Below, one piece after another: positions 27,701 to 35,627 of a DNA stretch of 64,000 bases. Each line of letters begins with the position of its first letter. Position 1 is the first letter of the stretch. The position numbers and the translations under genes were made by a program. The notes beneath the pieces were generated by a model. That model was not told the DNA's origin. It did not search any database and worked only from the letters and a program-made list of their open reading frames with translations. Origin of the DNA: an uncultured bacterium (GTDB lineage: Bacteria > Cyanobacteriota > Vampirovibrionia > Gastranaerophilales > Gastranaerophilaceae); contig CASFGO010000006.1 of NCBI GenBank assembly GCA_949294335.1, positions 1-64,000 of the forward strand. The letters run 5' to 3'.

Positions 27701-28785
27701 GCGGAGCAGGAGACGATTTAATAAATATAAATAGTGATAATAATAGTAATATATCGACCGGCAGCGGCAACGACAGAGTAACGGGCAGCGGAAGTAATAA
27801 CAGTATAAACGTAGAAGATGGCGATAACAATGTTCTATTAACCGGAGATAATAATACAATAACGTCCGGCAATGGTAATAACCGGTTATCCGCAGTCGGC
27901 GACGGAAATACAATAACCTCAGGCGACGGCGCTAATACAATAGGTGTAGATGGAGATAATAATACAATTACAAACGGCAGCGGCGATAGCGTATTTAATA
28001 TATTAGGCGATACAAATAATGTAACAACCCAAAACGGAAATAACGAATTAAATATCTCCGGAGGCTCAAATATAATTAATACCGGCAATGGTAACGATGT
28101 ATTTGATGTAACGGGTGATAGCAATAGAATAACAACCAGCGGCGGAAATAATAGCGTAGAATTAAGCGGCGATTCTAATAATTATGTTGGCGGAGCAGGA
28201 GTAGACAGTATAACAATCCGCGGCGACCGCAACCATGCAGAGGGCGGAGACAGTAATGATGAATTTATGATATCCCGCGGGGAGAATAATTATATAGATG
28301 GCAATGGCGGCGATAGAAATACAATGATTAATAACGGCGAGAATACGGAGTATTATAACGTAGTGGATATAACCCCTCGACCATTTGAAGGTCATTATAA
28401 GGTAGATATCGGCAGCGGAAGTGCTAATTATATAAATATTTCGATTTCATTTAATTTGTTTGATTTTGGCGTAGATTTCAGCAGCGTAGACGGGGCGCTT
28501 GAGGCATTGGAATCCATAGATGAACTTATGTCAAGCGTAACGGAACAGTTATCCACGATAGGTGCCACGTTGAATCGATTGACGAGTGCGAGTGATGCAC
28601 AGGATGTTAAATTAAATAATTTGATATCGTCTTTATCAACAATCAAGGATGCCGATATCTCAGTTGAGAGTTCGAATTTTATCCGTTATCAGATATTGCA
28701 GAATGCGACAGTAACGTTGATGAATGCAACCCGTAATTTACGCCGAGAGAATGTGCTCGGAATAATTAATGGTATTAGGGGGTAA
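24715..28785 (+). CDS. Flagellin-like protein with long RTX-like repeat insertion
   Basis: 1356 residues. Residues 1-140 form a flagellin N-terminal domain (LSNNTIGLNNSIERMTTGYK, then NRAKDDAAGYSIAEDL and QTTNFNGINLF). The last 95 residues form a flagellin C-terminal domain (LEALESIDELMSSV, SSLSTIKDADISVESS, QILQNATVTLMNATRN). Between them lie about 1100 residues of Gly/Asp/Asn-rich repeats of RTX type (YGGDGNDYLQV, YGDAGDDIFDI, GGSGNDNITI), which in other proteins form calcium-binding beta rolls. Four related modules with a NG-x-x-YxVTN core are embedded, near codons at 25441, 26065, 26632 and 27358. From about 27000 onward codon use shifts to GGC, AGC and GCA. The start at 24715 has AGGAGG 9 bases upstream. 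Flagellins are exported by the flagellar type III machinery and polymerise through the terminal domains, so the repeats would face outward. No other flagellar filament gene is adjacent. Confidence 0.9.
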   Translation: MISIGTDIGNLILENTLSNNTIGLNNSIERMTTGYKINRAKDDAAGYSIAEDLESKISSMLIVQQNTEQGISMLQTAESSLDNIMTLLQRLRDLAEQASNGVYGDDSRAAMQAEADQIIAQIEQIKQTTNFNGINLFETPQGVNGGVTTTSVTTRSRGIGLSNSNVKINIPNDSGVNILGHSEALAEESQVSFLSTMDEEIDSLSSSIKSNTQVMTYSAPTTRAADITGAVEIAGNSTQVVNIDGVDYTVTNRISTSQSFSYTKDTTTGEVTFLASNFTIRGQADVEHNLIINGSENYVYGGDLNDNIQVVFGQNRIYGADGDDIITMNSGGDHTYVYGDAGNDTIILKANVRAYGGDGNDYLQVNNSANSILYGDAGDDIFDISGSNNRVYGGDGHNTFNINVGSNNLIDGQTGTSVVNDNGNNTTLINVDGANAYSVDLAANEHVQIHINGADYDITNSSTETTLIYQIDSSGVINFSTTNNNAITIIAQSDKSHNVRLSSHSMTFYGGDLGDTIYVQGWSAKVYGGSGNDNITISGERGFVDAGDGDDTVNVTGFGEFVTSGDGNDTINVSGYANYIDSGLGNDNVALTGRNNTIYSAGGSNTISDRSTGNMIYGFGSADNAQAVILNPQESKTVSINGVNYEIRNREALTSVLLYNINPVTNELSLSGYCINITSPDDVAQNVNLRGYSLGFYGSEKSDTIINNSTLGVAYGEGGDDVIYSYERASNHGGDGNDTLVSENSSASIYGEAGDDILTINNGAYAVNGGNGNDTYNINYRVTNLTDTGGNNIYYINTDNSNISGSTGDDTFYVNGDNNTILGQGGNDYYILDGSNNTADGGTGDNYFVDNGSGNDHTNVVTDPNSGMLVFNYQGETQTFTIGGKTYTVTNNLSGSNSLRYSLNPNTGVITLNGSNLTTSADLGESALINIRGDNNIINGSNLNDRITVEQGSGNVVNGNEGDDTLISNSADNSLNGDGGNDTLTLNASTTETISGGAGDDLININSDNNSNISTGSGNDRVTGSGSNNSINVEDGDNNVLLTGDNNTITSGNGNNRLSAVGDGNTITSGDGANTIGVDGDNNTITNGSGDSVFNILGDTNNVTTQNGNNELNISGGSNIINTGNGNDVFDVTGDSNRITTSGGNNSVELSGDSNNYVGGAGVDSITIRGDRNHAEGGDSNDEFMISRGENNYIDGNGGDRNTMINNGENTEYYNVVDITPRPFEGHYKVDIGSGSANYINISISFNLFDFGVDFSSVDGALEALESIDELMSSVTEQLSTIGATLNRLTSASDAQDVKLNNLISSLSTIKDADISVESSNFIRYQILQNATVTLMNATRNLRRENVLGIINGIRG
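25256..25285. repeat. ATTCTGAG...GAAGAATCTCAAG element, copy 2, inside coding sequence
   Basis: Same ends as the element at 24630-24656, with a different middle. Here it is translated in the flagellin-like protein as HSEALAEESQ, right after the flagellin N-terminal domain and before the RTX-like region. Confidence 0.55.
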
Positions 28786-28804
28786 ATAGTGGTGCGACCA
28801 GGTA

Positions 28805-28874
28805 GTCAAGCAGTTAGGCAGCTAAGATAATTGGTTGTTCTGAATATTACAATAATTTCGCTTAGCTTCTTGAC
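28805..28874. other. Imperfect inverted repeat after the flagellin-like gene
   Basis: GTCAAG (28805-28810) and GCTAAG (28821-28826) can pair with CTTAGC (28861-28866) and CTTGAC (28869-28874). The fold could stabilise or end the flagellin mRNA. No T-run follows. The rest of the 28786-29057 gap shows only a -10-like TATAAT at 29023-29028 before the next gene. Confidence 0.3.
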
Positions 28875-29057
28875 TTCATAGCTGCTTAGCAGCATTTCCA
28901 ATTACTCCTCATTAATCACCAGTCACTATTCACTCAAATGCCACTTTACTTCTAGTCCTCAAAAAAACAAAAGTGAAACATTAATAAATTATTAACTAAT
29001 AGTAAAAATCTGATTTGTGGGTTATAATATCCTTATTGAAAAGAAGGAGAATTACTT

Positions 29058-29789
29058 ATGGCAAATCCGATTTTAAACGATAACTTTGGTCAAACAGAAG
29101 AAAGAGTGCTTTCGGGTGCTCCAATGACTATTAACGGAACTATTAATAAAACATTTTTGTTGTTTTTATTTGCTGCGGTTCCGGCTTTCTACACCTGGTC
29201 ACAATTTTTAGCCGGTTTTATGGATAAAGCCATGATGCTTACAACTATTGGGGCTATTGTTGGATTTATTGTTGCTCTGATTGTTGCATTTACAAGAAAC
29301 GTTTTCTTTATACCTGTATATGCAGTATGTGAAGGTTTATTTTTAGGCGGTATTTCTGCTTTGTTTGAAAAACAATATCCGGGGATCGCTTTCCAGGCTG
29401 TTTCCGGGACTTTTGCCGCAATGTTTTCAATGCTTGCGTTGTATAAATTAAATATTATTAAATGTACTGATAAATTTAGAAGTGTAATTTTTACTGCAAC
29501 AGTATCAATCGCTGTTTTGTATTTAATGCAAATAATTGCATCATTCTTCCACTATAGTATTCCTGGTATTTTTGAATCAGGTATGGTAGGGATTGGATTT
29601 AGTATATTAGTTGTTGCAATTGCTGCGTTAAACTTAATTATTGATTTTGATTTTATCGAACAAGGTGCAAGAAATATGATACCAAAAGACTATGAATGGT
29701 ATGGTGCATTCGGTTTGATGGTGACACTTGTTTGGTTATACATTGAAATTTTAAAATTAGTAGCTAAATTAAGAGATAATAATAATTAA
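29058..29789 (+). CDS. Bax inhibitor-1/YccA family membrane protein
   Basis: 243 residues with seven hydrophobic segments. The C-terminal signature DFDFIEQGARNMIPKDYEWY followed by GLMVTLVWLYIEIL is typical of the bacterial YBHL/YccA branch of the Bax inhibitor-1 superfamily, which includes pH-sensitive calcium-leak proteins and modulators of the FtsH protease. Role here unknown. AGAAGGAG precedes the ATG; a terminator follows. Confidence 0.9.
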   Translation: MANPILNDNFGQTEERVLSGAPMTINGTINKTFLLFLFAAVPAFYTWSQFLAGFMDKAMMLTTIGAIVGFIVALIVAFTRNVFFIPVYAVCEGLFLGGISALFEKQYPGIAFQAVSGTFAAMFSMLALYKLNIIKCTDKFRSVIFTATVSIAVLYLMQIIASFFHYSIPGIFESGMVGIGFSILVVAIAALNLIIDFDFIEQGARNMIPKDYEWYGAFGLMVTLVWLYIEILKLVAKLRDNNN

Positions 29790-29800
29790 TAAGTTTAAAT

Positions 29801-29826
29801 GGCTGAAGGATAAAACTCCTTCAGCC
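29801..29826 (+). terminator. Terminator-like hairpin after the Bax1-I gene
   Basis: GGCTGAAGGA, loop TAAAAC, TCCTTCAGCC followed by TTCT. The T-run is short. TATAAT at 29830-29835 just after it may be the promoter of rmuC. Confidence 0.7.
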
Positions 29827-29849
29827 TTCTATAATATGGGGTTGGATGT

Positions 29850-31016
29850 ATGATTTTAAATATTCTTTGTTTTTCAATAGGGGCGATAATTTCAGGGATA
29901 ATTGTTAAATTATATTCTGATAAAAAATCACAAGAGGAGTTGATAAAAGTTAAGACTCAGCTTGAAACATTAGGTGATTTAGAAAAAATTATTAAATCTG
30001 ATTTTTCAGAGATAGCCCGTGATACTATAAGAGAAGAACAAGAAGATTTAAGAAAACAACATCAAGAAGCTTTGGATTTAAAATTAGCTCCATTAGCAAA
30101 AGAATTGGGAGAGTTTAAAACTAAAGTAGAAGATTTTAATACAACCGGTATAAAAAATACAGCGGCACTTGTAGAAAAAATAACAAATTTAGAGAAAAGT
30201 ACATCTGAGATAACAAAAGAAGCAAATCAGTTGGCAAATGCACTAACTTCTAATCAAAATGTAAAAGGAGCTTATGGTGAAGGTTTATTAGATACAATTT
30301 TGCAATCTTGTGGGATGCAAGAGGGGATTCATTATACAAAACAATTTGTGTCAAAATCTATAAGTGAAGATGAAACAAGTCATACAATAAGACCTGATGT
30401 AGTCTTAAATTTACCTGATAACCGTCATTTAATTATTGATTCCAAAATGACATTAACCAGTTATTTGGAATATATGCAAGATGAAGAACAATTGCCAAAG
30501 TTTAAATCAGAGGTTAAAAAGCGTATAATGGATTTGGCTGAAAAAAATTATCAAAAAGCAGATGATTTATATCAACCTGATTTTGTATTGATGTATGTAC
30601 CAATAGAAAATTCGGTAAATCTATTATATGAAGATAATGAATTGATTAATAAAGCATACAAAGCAAATGTAATAATTGTTGGCACATCAGCATTATTAAC
30701 AACGATTAGACTTGTAAATCAATTATTATCACAACAAAAACAACAAGAAAGTGTAAATAAAATAGTTCAAGCAGGTACAAATTTATATGAAACTTTTGCC
30801 AAATTCTGTGAAGATTTGTTAGATGTAAAAAAACGATTTGAATTATTAAATACGCAGTTTAATAAGACTATTAACAGATTCCAAAGAAGTAACAAAAATA
30901 ATCCAAGTTTATTCTCTCAAGTAGAAGCATTAAAGGATTATGGTATAACTACATCAAAAGAAATTCCAACAGAATTGTTAGAAGAAGTTCAAGAAATAGA
31001 AGAAGTTGGTGTATAA
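29850..31016 (+). CDS. rmuC: RmuC family protein
   Basis: 388 residues. An N-terminal membrane segment (about 1-20) is followed by a coiled coil (about 28-130) and the RmuC nuclease-like domain (about 140-330: NVKGAYGEGLLDTIL, PDVVLNL, HLIIDSKMTL, and FVLMYVPIENSV). RmuC limits inversion at short repeats in E. coli and is related to restriction-type nucleases. The gene may be transcribed alone from the TATAAT at 29830. Confidence 0.93.
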   Translation: MILNILCFSIGAIISGIIVKLYSDKKSQEELIKVKTQLETLGDLEKIIKSDFSEIARDTIREEQEDLRKQHQEALDLKLAPLAKELGEFKTKVEDFNTTGIKNTAALVEKITNLEKSTSEITKEANQLANALTSNQNVKGAYGEGLLDTILQSCGMQEGIHYTKQFVSKSISEDETSHTIRPDVVLNLPDNRHLIIDSKMTLTSYLEYMQDEEQLPKFKSEVKKRIMDLAEKNYQKADDLYQPDFVLMYVPIENSVNLLYEDNELINKAYKANVIIVGTSALLTTIRLVNQLLSQQKQQESVNKIVQAGTNLYETFAKFCEDLLDVKKRFELLNTQFNKTINRFQRSNKNNPSLFSQVEALKDYGITTSKEIPTELLEEVQEIEEVGV

Positions 31017-31094
31017 CCTTGTTGGTTCAGACACTCGGGTAATATCTTTTTTATTTTTAAACTGTAATATAAAAAATAAAAAAGGAGGCCCAAA

Positions 31095-31934
31095 ATGTCT
31101 GGAATAACAGTAGCACCGGTTTGTAAGCTTACGGAATTAAATCATCTTTTTATTGAATTAACAGCAAAAAATTGTAATCAAAGATGTAAAAAATGTTATA
31201 TTGATTTTCCATTGACTAAAAATGTTAAAGATTTTATCCAAGTAGATAAAATAAAACAAGCATTAGTTGATACAAAAGAATCTGATTTAAAATGTATTTA
31301 TTTAACAGGAGCGGAGCCAATGACTCATCCTGATTTTAATTCAATTCTAAGATTGTGTTTAAAAAGAACTAATGTATGTATATTTACGAATGCTACTTTT
31401 ATTAACGAGAAAAAGGCAAGGTTTTTAAAAAAAGTAGAGGATGAATCAGAATATCAAATAATTTTTAAACTATCATTTGCAAGTTATGATGAGCAACGAA
31501 ATGATGATGTTCGTTTTCGTGGTGCATTTAGACAAAATATGTATGCATTAAAATGTTTAGATAAGTATGATTTTACGACAATAATGTGTGTAAATAATTA
31601 TTATAAAGAAGATGAACGTGTTATTCAAAATGAGTTTCAGATAATAATTCAAGAACACGAACTAAAAAATTCAATGGTGCAAATAACAAACTGGGCTGAC
31701 AATAATAATTTAGTTGATATTTCAAAATTAGAAGATAATGGAATATATGATTGTTCAAAAGGTAGATTATTAACTCAAAATGGTGTATTTTCTTGTCCAT
31801 TTTTAACAAATGATTATCGAGGTCGAACCGGTAGTGACTTAAAAGATTATTCTCCAACAGTAAGATTAGAGACTGATTATTGTATTACTTGTTTATCTAA
31901 TAAAGAACCAATGTTTTCAATAAATATTTCATAA
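31095..31934 (+). CDS. Radical SAM protein
   Basis: 279 residues. The CX3CX2C cluster (Cys27, Cys31, Cys34 in NCNQRCKKCY) binds the 4Fe-4S cluster of radical SAM enzymes; GAEP follows at the usual distance as the SAM-binding GGEP-like motif. C-terminal cysteines (DCSKG, FSCPF, DYCITCLS) resemble a SPASM-type auxiliary cluster domain, found in enzymes acting on peptides or proteins. AAGGAGG precedes the ATG. A terminator follows. Substrate unknown. Confidence 0.85.
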   Translation: MSGITVAPVCKLTELNHLFIELTAKNCNQRCKKCYIDFPLTKNVKDFIQVDKIKQALVDTKESDLKCIYLTGAEPMTHPDFNSILRLCLKRTNVCIFTNATFINEKKARFLKKVEDESEYQIIFKLSFASYDEQRNDDVRFRGAFRQNMYALKCLDKYDFTTIMCVNNYYKEDERVIQNEFQIIIQEHELKNSMVQITNWADNNNLVDISKLEDNGIYDCSKGRLLTQNGVFSCPFLTNDYRGRTGSDLKDYSPTVRLETDYCITCLSNKEPMFSINIS

Positions 31935-31938
31935 TAAT

Positions 31939-31972
31939 AAAAGTCAGTATATAAATTATTATACTGGCTTTT
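31939..31972 (+). terminator. Intrinsic terminator after the radical SAM gene
   Basis: AAAAGTCAGTATA and TATACTGGCTTTT form a stem with one wobble, around an AT-rich loop. Confidence 0.75.
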
Positions 31973-32079
31973 GTAAATAATTGTGAATATATTTATAAAT
32001 TTAGCAATTTTCTTAAAAAAAATGTTTTATTAAATATGTAATATATGTGTGTGTTACTTTACCCCAACAAGGAGGTTTT

Positions 32080-32349
32080 ATGTCAGAAACATCAGGAAGT
32101 TGTGCAATTGTTGCCAATAGTGGAATTATGTCTCGTTATCCTCAAAGAACAGTTTTCGATGATTTAAGTGATGCTTATCAAAAACGTCAAATAGTAAAAC
32201 AGGAAATGCGAAAACAAGAATTAGAGGAAAAAGGTGAAAATGGTGGATTAACTACCAGAGAAGCTATGGAGTTATCAGGTTACAAAATTCAAGAAGGATT
32301 AGAAAAAATGGCTAAGTTAACAAGGCCAACCGTATGTTACATGGCATAG
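32080..32349 (+). CDS. Small hypothetical protein (89 aa)
   Basis: 89 residues from the ATG at 32080, which has AAGGAGG 4 bases upstream. The N-terminus is Ser/Gly-rich (MSETSGSCAIVANSGIMSRY), the centre is a charged helix (QKRQIVKQEMRKQELEEK), and the end is RPTVCYMA. No family is recognised. The gene has its own terminator and lies between the radical SAM and pyrophosphatase genes. Confidence 0.65.
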   Translation: MSETSGSCAIVANSGIMSRYPQRTVFDDLSDAYQKRQIVKQEMRKQELEEKGENGGLTTREAMELSGYKIQEGLEKMAKLTRPTVCYMA

Positions 32350-32358
32350 AAAAATTTG

Positions 32359-32389
32359 AAGCCTATGATTAAGTTCATAGGCTTTTTTT
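32359..32389 (+). terminator. Intrinsic terminator
   Basis: AAGCCTATGA, loop TTAAGT, TCATAGGCTT followed by a T-run. Confidence 0.88.
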
Positions 32390-32405
32390 AGGCATGGTTT
32401 TTCTA

Positions 32406-32434
32406 TTGATTTATCGAGGATAATTTAATATAAT
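32406..32434 (+). promoter_or_regulatory. Promoter of the membrane pyrophosphatase gene
   Basis: TTGATT (32406-32411), a 17-base spacer and a perfect TATAAT (32429-32434). A leader of about 40 bases with AAAGGAGAG follows before the ATG at 32481. The same -35 hexamer and spacing occur at recF. Confidence 0.8.
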
Positions 32435-32480
32435 TAGGTAGTGGACTACATGTTCTGTTACAACTAAAAAGGAGAGACTT

Positions 32481-34901
32481 ATGAGAAAGAAAAGTATCTT
32501 ACCAAAGATAATGTTCTCTTTAATGTCATTATTAATGGTAAATGTACCGTCTTTTGCAAGTGAAGCATCTTTAGTCGTTCCTAATATAAAAGCTGATGTG
32601 ACAAGCTATAATTTATTATTAATAGGTTTAGCTGTTTCTATTATTGGCGTTATATTCGGGTTCGTAGAGTTCTTAAAAGTTAAGAAACTTGATGTACACG
32701 CAGCAATGGCGAATGTTGGAAACACAATTTTTGAAACTTGTAAAACTTATCTTGTTCAACAAGGTAAATTTTTAATTGTGTTAGAAGTATTAATTGCATT
32801 ATGTATTGCATTTTACTTCGGTTATTTAGAAAAAATGACTTTAACTAATGTTTTAATTATTTTAGGTTGGTCAGTAATCGGTATTTTAGGTTCTTATTCT
32901 GTTGCTTGGTTTGGTATCAGAATGAACACATTAGCAAATGCTAGAACAGCATTCACTGCATTAAAAGGAAATCCTTTAAATATTTTAAATATTCCATTAA
33001 ATGCAGGTATGAGCATCGGTGTTCTATTAGTTTCAGTAGAACTTATAATGATGCTTATTATTTTATTATTTGTTCCAGGAGAAATCGCAGGTGCTTGCTT
33101 TATAGGATTTGCAATTGGTGAATCATTAGGTGCATCAGCACTTCGTGTTGCTGGTGGTATCTTTACTAAAATTGCAGATATTGGATCTGACTTAATGAAG
33201 ATTCAATTTGGTATTAAAGAAGATGATCCAAGAAACCCAGGTGTAATTGCCGATTGTACAGGTGACAACGCAGGTGATTCAATAGGGCCTACTGCTGATG
33301 GTTTTGAAACTTATGGTGTAACAGGAGTTGCATTAGTTAGTTTCATCCTTTTAGGAGTTTTAAAACCAGAATATCAAGTTACTTTATTAACTTGGATATT
33401 TACAATGAGATTTTTAATGATTATTACTTCAGTATTGGCATACTGGGTAAATAAAGGTATTACTAAATTATACGCGGCTAAGACTCAAAAATTCGATTTT
33501 GAATTACCTCTATCTAATTTAGTTTGGTTAACATCAATATTCTCAATTGCAATGACATTTGGTGTAAGTAAATGGTTATTAGGTGGTTTAGCTGATTCTC
33601 ATTTATGGTTAGTATTATCAATAATCATATCTTGTGGTACTTTAGGTGCTGCTTTAATTCCAGAAGCAACAAAAGTATTTACAAGTCCAAAAGCAAAACA
33701 TACAAAAGAAGTTGTAACAGCATCTCAAGAAGGTGGTGCATCTTTAACAATCCTATCAGGTATTGTTTCAGGTAATTTCTCAGGTTTTTGGATTGGAGCA
33801 ATCATTGTATTATTAATGGGATTAGCTTATGCTGCTAGTACATATATCCCTCATACATTTATGATTTATCCATCAGTATTTGCATTTGGTTTAGTAGCAT
33901 TTGGTTTCTTAGGAATGGGACCTGTAACAATTGCTGTAGATAGCTATGGTCCTGTTACTGATAATGCTCAATCAGTTTATGAATTGTCATTAATAGAAGA
34001 AATTCCTGATGTTGCAAGTGGTATTGAAAAAGGCTATGGTTTCAAACCAGATTTTGAAAATGCAAAAAGATATTTAGAAGAAAATGATGGTGCAGGTAAC
34101 ACATTCAAGGCAACATCAAAACCAGTATTAATTGGTACTGCTGTTGTTGGTGCAACTACTATGATTTTCTCTTTAATATTAGTTATTCAACAAACATTAG
34201 GTATCACTCCTGAAATGATTCTTAACTTGTTAAATCCATACACATTATTAGGATTTATTGCAGGTGGTGCTGTAATTTATTGGTTCTCAGGAGCTTCAAT
34301 GCAAGCTGTAACAACAGGTGCATATTCAGCTACTGAGTTTATTAAAAACCATATTAAACTAGGTGAAGCAGATGATAAATCAGCTAATTTAGCAAATTCA
34401 AAAGAAGTAGTAAAAATTTGTACACAATATGCACAAAAAGGTATGGTAAATATCTTTATAGCATTATTTGCATTTGCTTTAGCTTTAGCTTGTTTATCAG
34501 CTCCTGTTGGAACTGACGCTACACCAGTATCATTCTTTGTAAGCTATCTAATAGCAATTGCGGTATTTGGTTTATTCCAAGCTGTATTTATGGCAAATGC
34601 TGGTGGTTGTTGGGATAACGCAAAGAAAATTGTTGAAGTAGATATGGCAGAAAAAGGAACACCTTTACATGAAGCAACTGTTGTTGGTGATACTGTTGGT
34701 GATCCATTTAAAGATACTTCATCAGTTGCAATGAACCCAATAATTAAGTTTACAACATTATTTGGTTTATTAGCAATGGAAATTGCAATCAACCCAAGCT
34801 TTAGAGATTGTGCTAAGATTGCAGGAGTTGTATTCTTATTAATTGCTATTGTATTTGTAATTCGTTCATTCTATTCAATGCGAATTCAAGGTAATAAGTA
34901 A
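32481..34901 (+). CDS. hppA: Membrane-bound ion-pumping pyrophosphatase, divergent clade
   Basis: 806 residues. A signal-peptide-like N-terminus (to about residue 27) is followed by about 16 membrane segments. Catalytic loops are present: EDDPRNPGVIADCTGDNAGD with PTADGFETYG, AVDSYGPVTDNAQS, and GDTVGDPFKDTSS. The pattern differs from the common GDNVGDxAGMxADLFESY type, marking a separate M-PPase clade. The enzyme couples pyrophosphate hydrolysis to H+ or Na+ pumping across the inner membrane; the ion cannot be decided from reading. A strong promoter and its own terminator suggest a highly expressed single gene, useful to a fermenter saving ATP. Confidence 0.93.
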   Translation: MRKKSILPKIMFSLMSLLMVNVPSFASEASLVVPNIKADVTSYNLLLIGLAVSIIGVIFGFVEFLKVKKLDVHAAMANVGNTIFETCKTYLVQQGKFLIVLEVLIALCIAFYFGYLEKMTLTNVLIILGWSVIGILGSYSVAWFGIRMNTLANARTAFTALKGNPLNILNIPLNAGMSIGVLLVSVELIMMLIILLFVPGEIAGACFIGFAIGESLGASALRVAGGIFTKIADIGSDLMKIQFGIKEDDPRNPGVIADCTGDNAGDSIGPTADGFETYGVTGVALVSFILLGVLKPEYQVTLLTWIFTMRFLMIITSVLAYWVNKGITKLYAAKTQKFDFELPLSNLVWLTSIFSIAMTFGVSKWLLGGLADSHLWLVLSIIISCGTLGAALIPEATKVFTSPKAKHTKEVVTASQEGGASLTILSGIVSGNFSGFWIGAIIVLLMGLAYAASTYIPHTFMIYPSVFAFGLVAFGFLGMGPVTIAVDSYGPVTDNAQSVYELSLIEEIPDVASGIEKGYGFKPDFENAKRYLEENDGAGNTFKATSKPVLIGTAVVGATTMIFSLILVIQQTLGITPEMILNLLNPYTLLGFIAGGAVIYWFSGASMQAVTTGAYSATEFIKNHIKLGEADDKSANLANSKEVVKICTQYAQKGMVNIFIALFAFALALACLSAPVGTDATPVSFFVSYLIAIAVFGLFQAVFMANAGGCWDNAKKIVEVDMAEKGTPLHEATVVGDTVGDPFKDTSSVAMNPIIKFTTLFGLLAMEIAINPSFRDCAKIAGVVFLLIAIVFVIRSFYSMRIQGNK

Positions 34902-34921
34902 TTATTATTAGAATATAATTT

Positions 34922-34957
34922 AAAAGTGGAATCTAATTAAATTTAGGTTCCACTTTT
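34922..34957 (+). terminator. Intrinsic terminator after hppA
   Basis: AAAAGTGGAATCTAA pairs with TTAGGTTCCACTTTT (one wobble) and runs into Ts. Confidence 0.85.
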
Positions 34958-35026
34958 TATTTACAAAAATTTAAAAAAAGGCAATTTATTTTTTCACAAT
35001 ACTTTATATTGAAAAAGGTGGTGTTT

Positions 35027-35623
35027 ATGTCTATAAATTTTAGTGGTGTAGCAAAAATTAAGTATCAATCTCCTAAAGAATTTGAGAAAACAATTCAAAA
35101 TTTACGAGCTCAAGAAGTTTGTCCTTTTCCAAAATATTGTTTTCATAATAAGGTTACATCTAGTAAACCAATGTATTCTAAATATGCTAATACCTGTTCT
35201 ATATTAGATATAAATGATACAATGGTTCATTTAGCACCAGAATACAGAACTCATAATTTAATGGATAAAATTGCAGATTTAGTAAAAAAAGAAAAAGCTG
35301 AAAAAGGAGATGTAACAGCATTTATTATTGGTGGAAAATCTCAAGATAAGGGGAGTTTTAATTTATTTAATGATATAGCTAATGTTTTAGATAAAGAAGG
35401 TGTAGATTTTAGTATGCTATGCGGCAAACAAGAGAAACCGAAACATGCACTTGATTCTTTATGTAAAGATGGAGATACTTTTATTTTTACACAAGAGTAT
35501 AGCCCTAAATTAGAGCAATTTGTAAAAGAAAACAAATCTTTAACAGGCGCAGGCTTAAAAAAAGTTTTTGAATTATTTTATGATTTTGTAGAAATTTCTC
35601 CAAAACATGAAATAATAAAATAG
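35027..35623 (+). CDS. Lineage-specific hypothetical protein
   Basis: 198 residues from ATG 35027 (GGTGGTG upstream; a TTG six codons earlier is possible but has no ribosome-binding site). It begins MSINFSGVAKIKYQSP, similar in style to other small lineage-specific proteins here. The middle has alternating strands and helices (TAFIIGGKSQDKGSFNLFND, TFIFTQEYSP) that suggest a compact alpha/beta fold. No known motif. It converges with the FlhA-C-like gene, 4 bases apart. Confidence 0.6.
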   Translation: MSINFSGVAKIKYQSPKEFEKTIQNLRAQEVCPFPKYCFHNKVTSSKPMYSKYANTCSILDINDTMVHLAPEYRTHNLMDKIADLVKKEKAEKGDVTAFIIGGKSQDKGSFNLFNDIANVLDKEGVDFSMLCGKQEKPKHALDSLCKDGDTFIFTQEYSPKLEQFVKENKSLTGAGLKKVFELFYDFVEISPKHEIIK

Positions 35624-35627
35624 AATT

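Noticed and set aside
27414..28124. 236-codon frame on the minus strand within the flagellin-like gene
   Set aside because: Pro/Leu/Ser-rich antisense shadow of the Gly/Asn repeats; no start signal and no family pattern.
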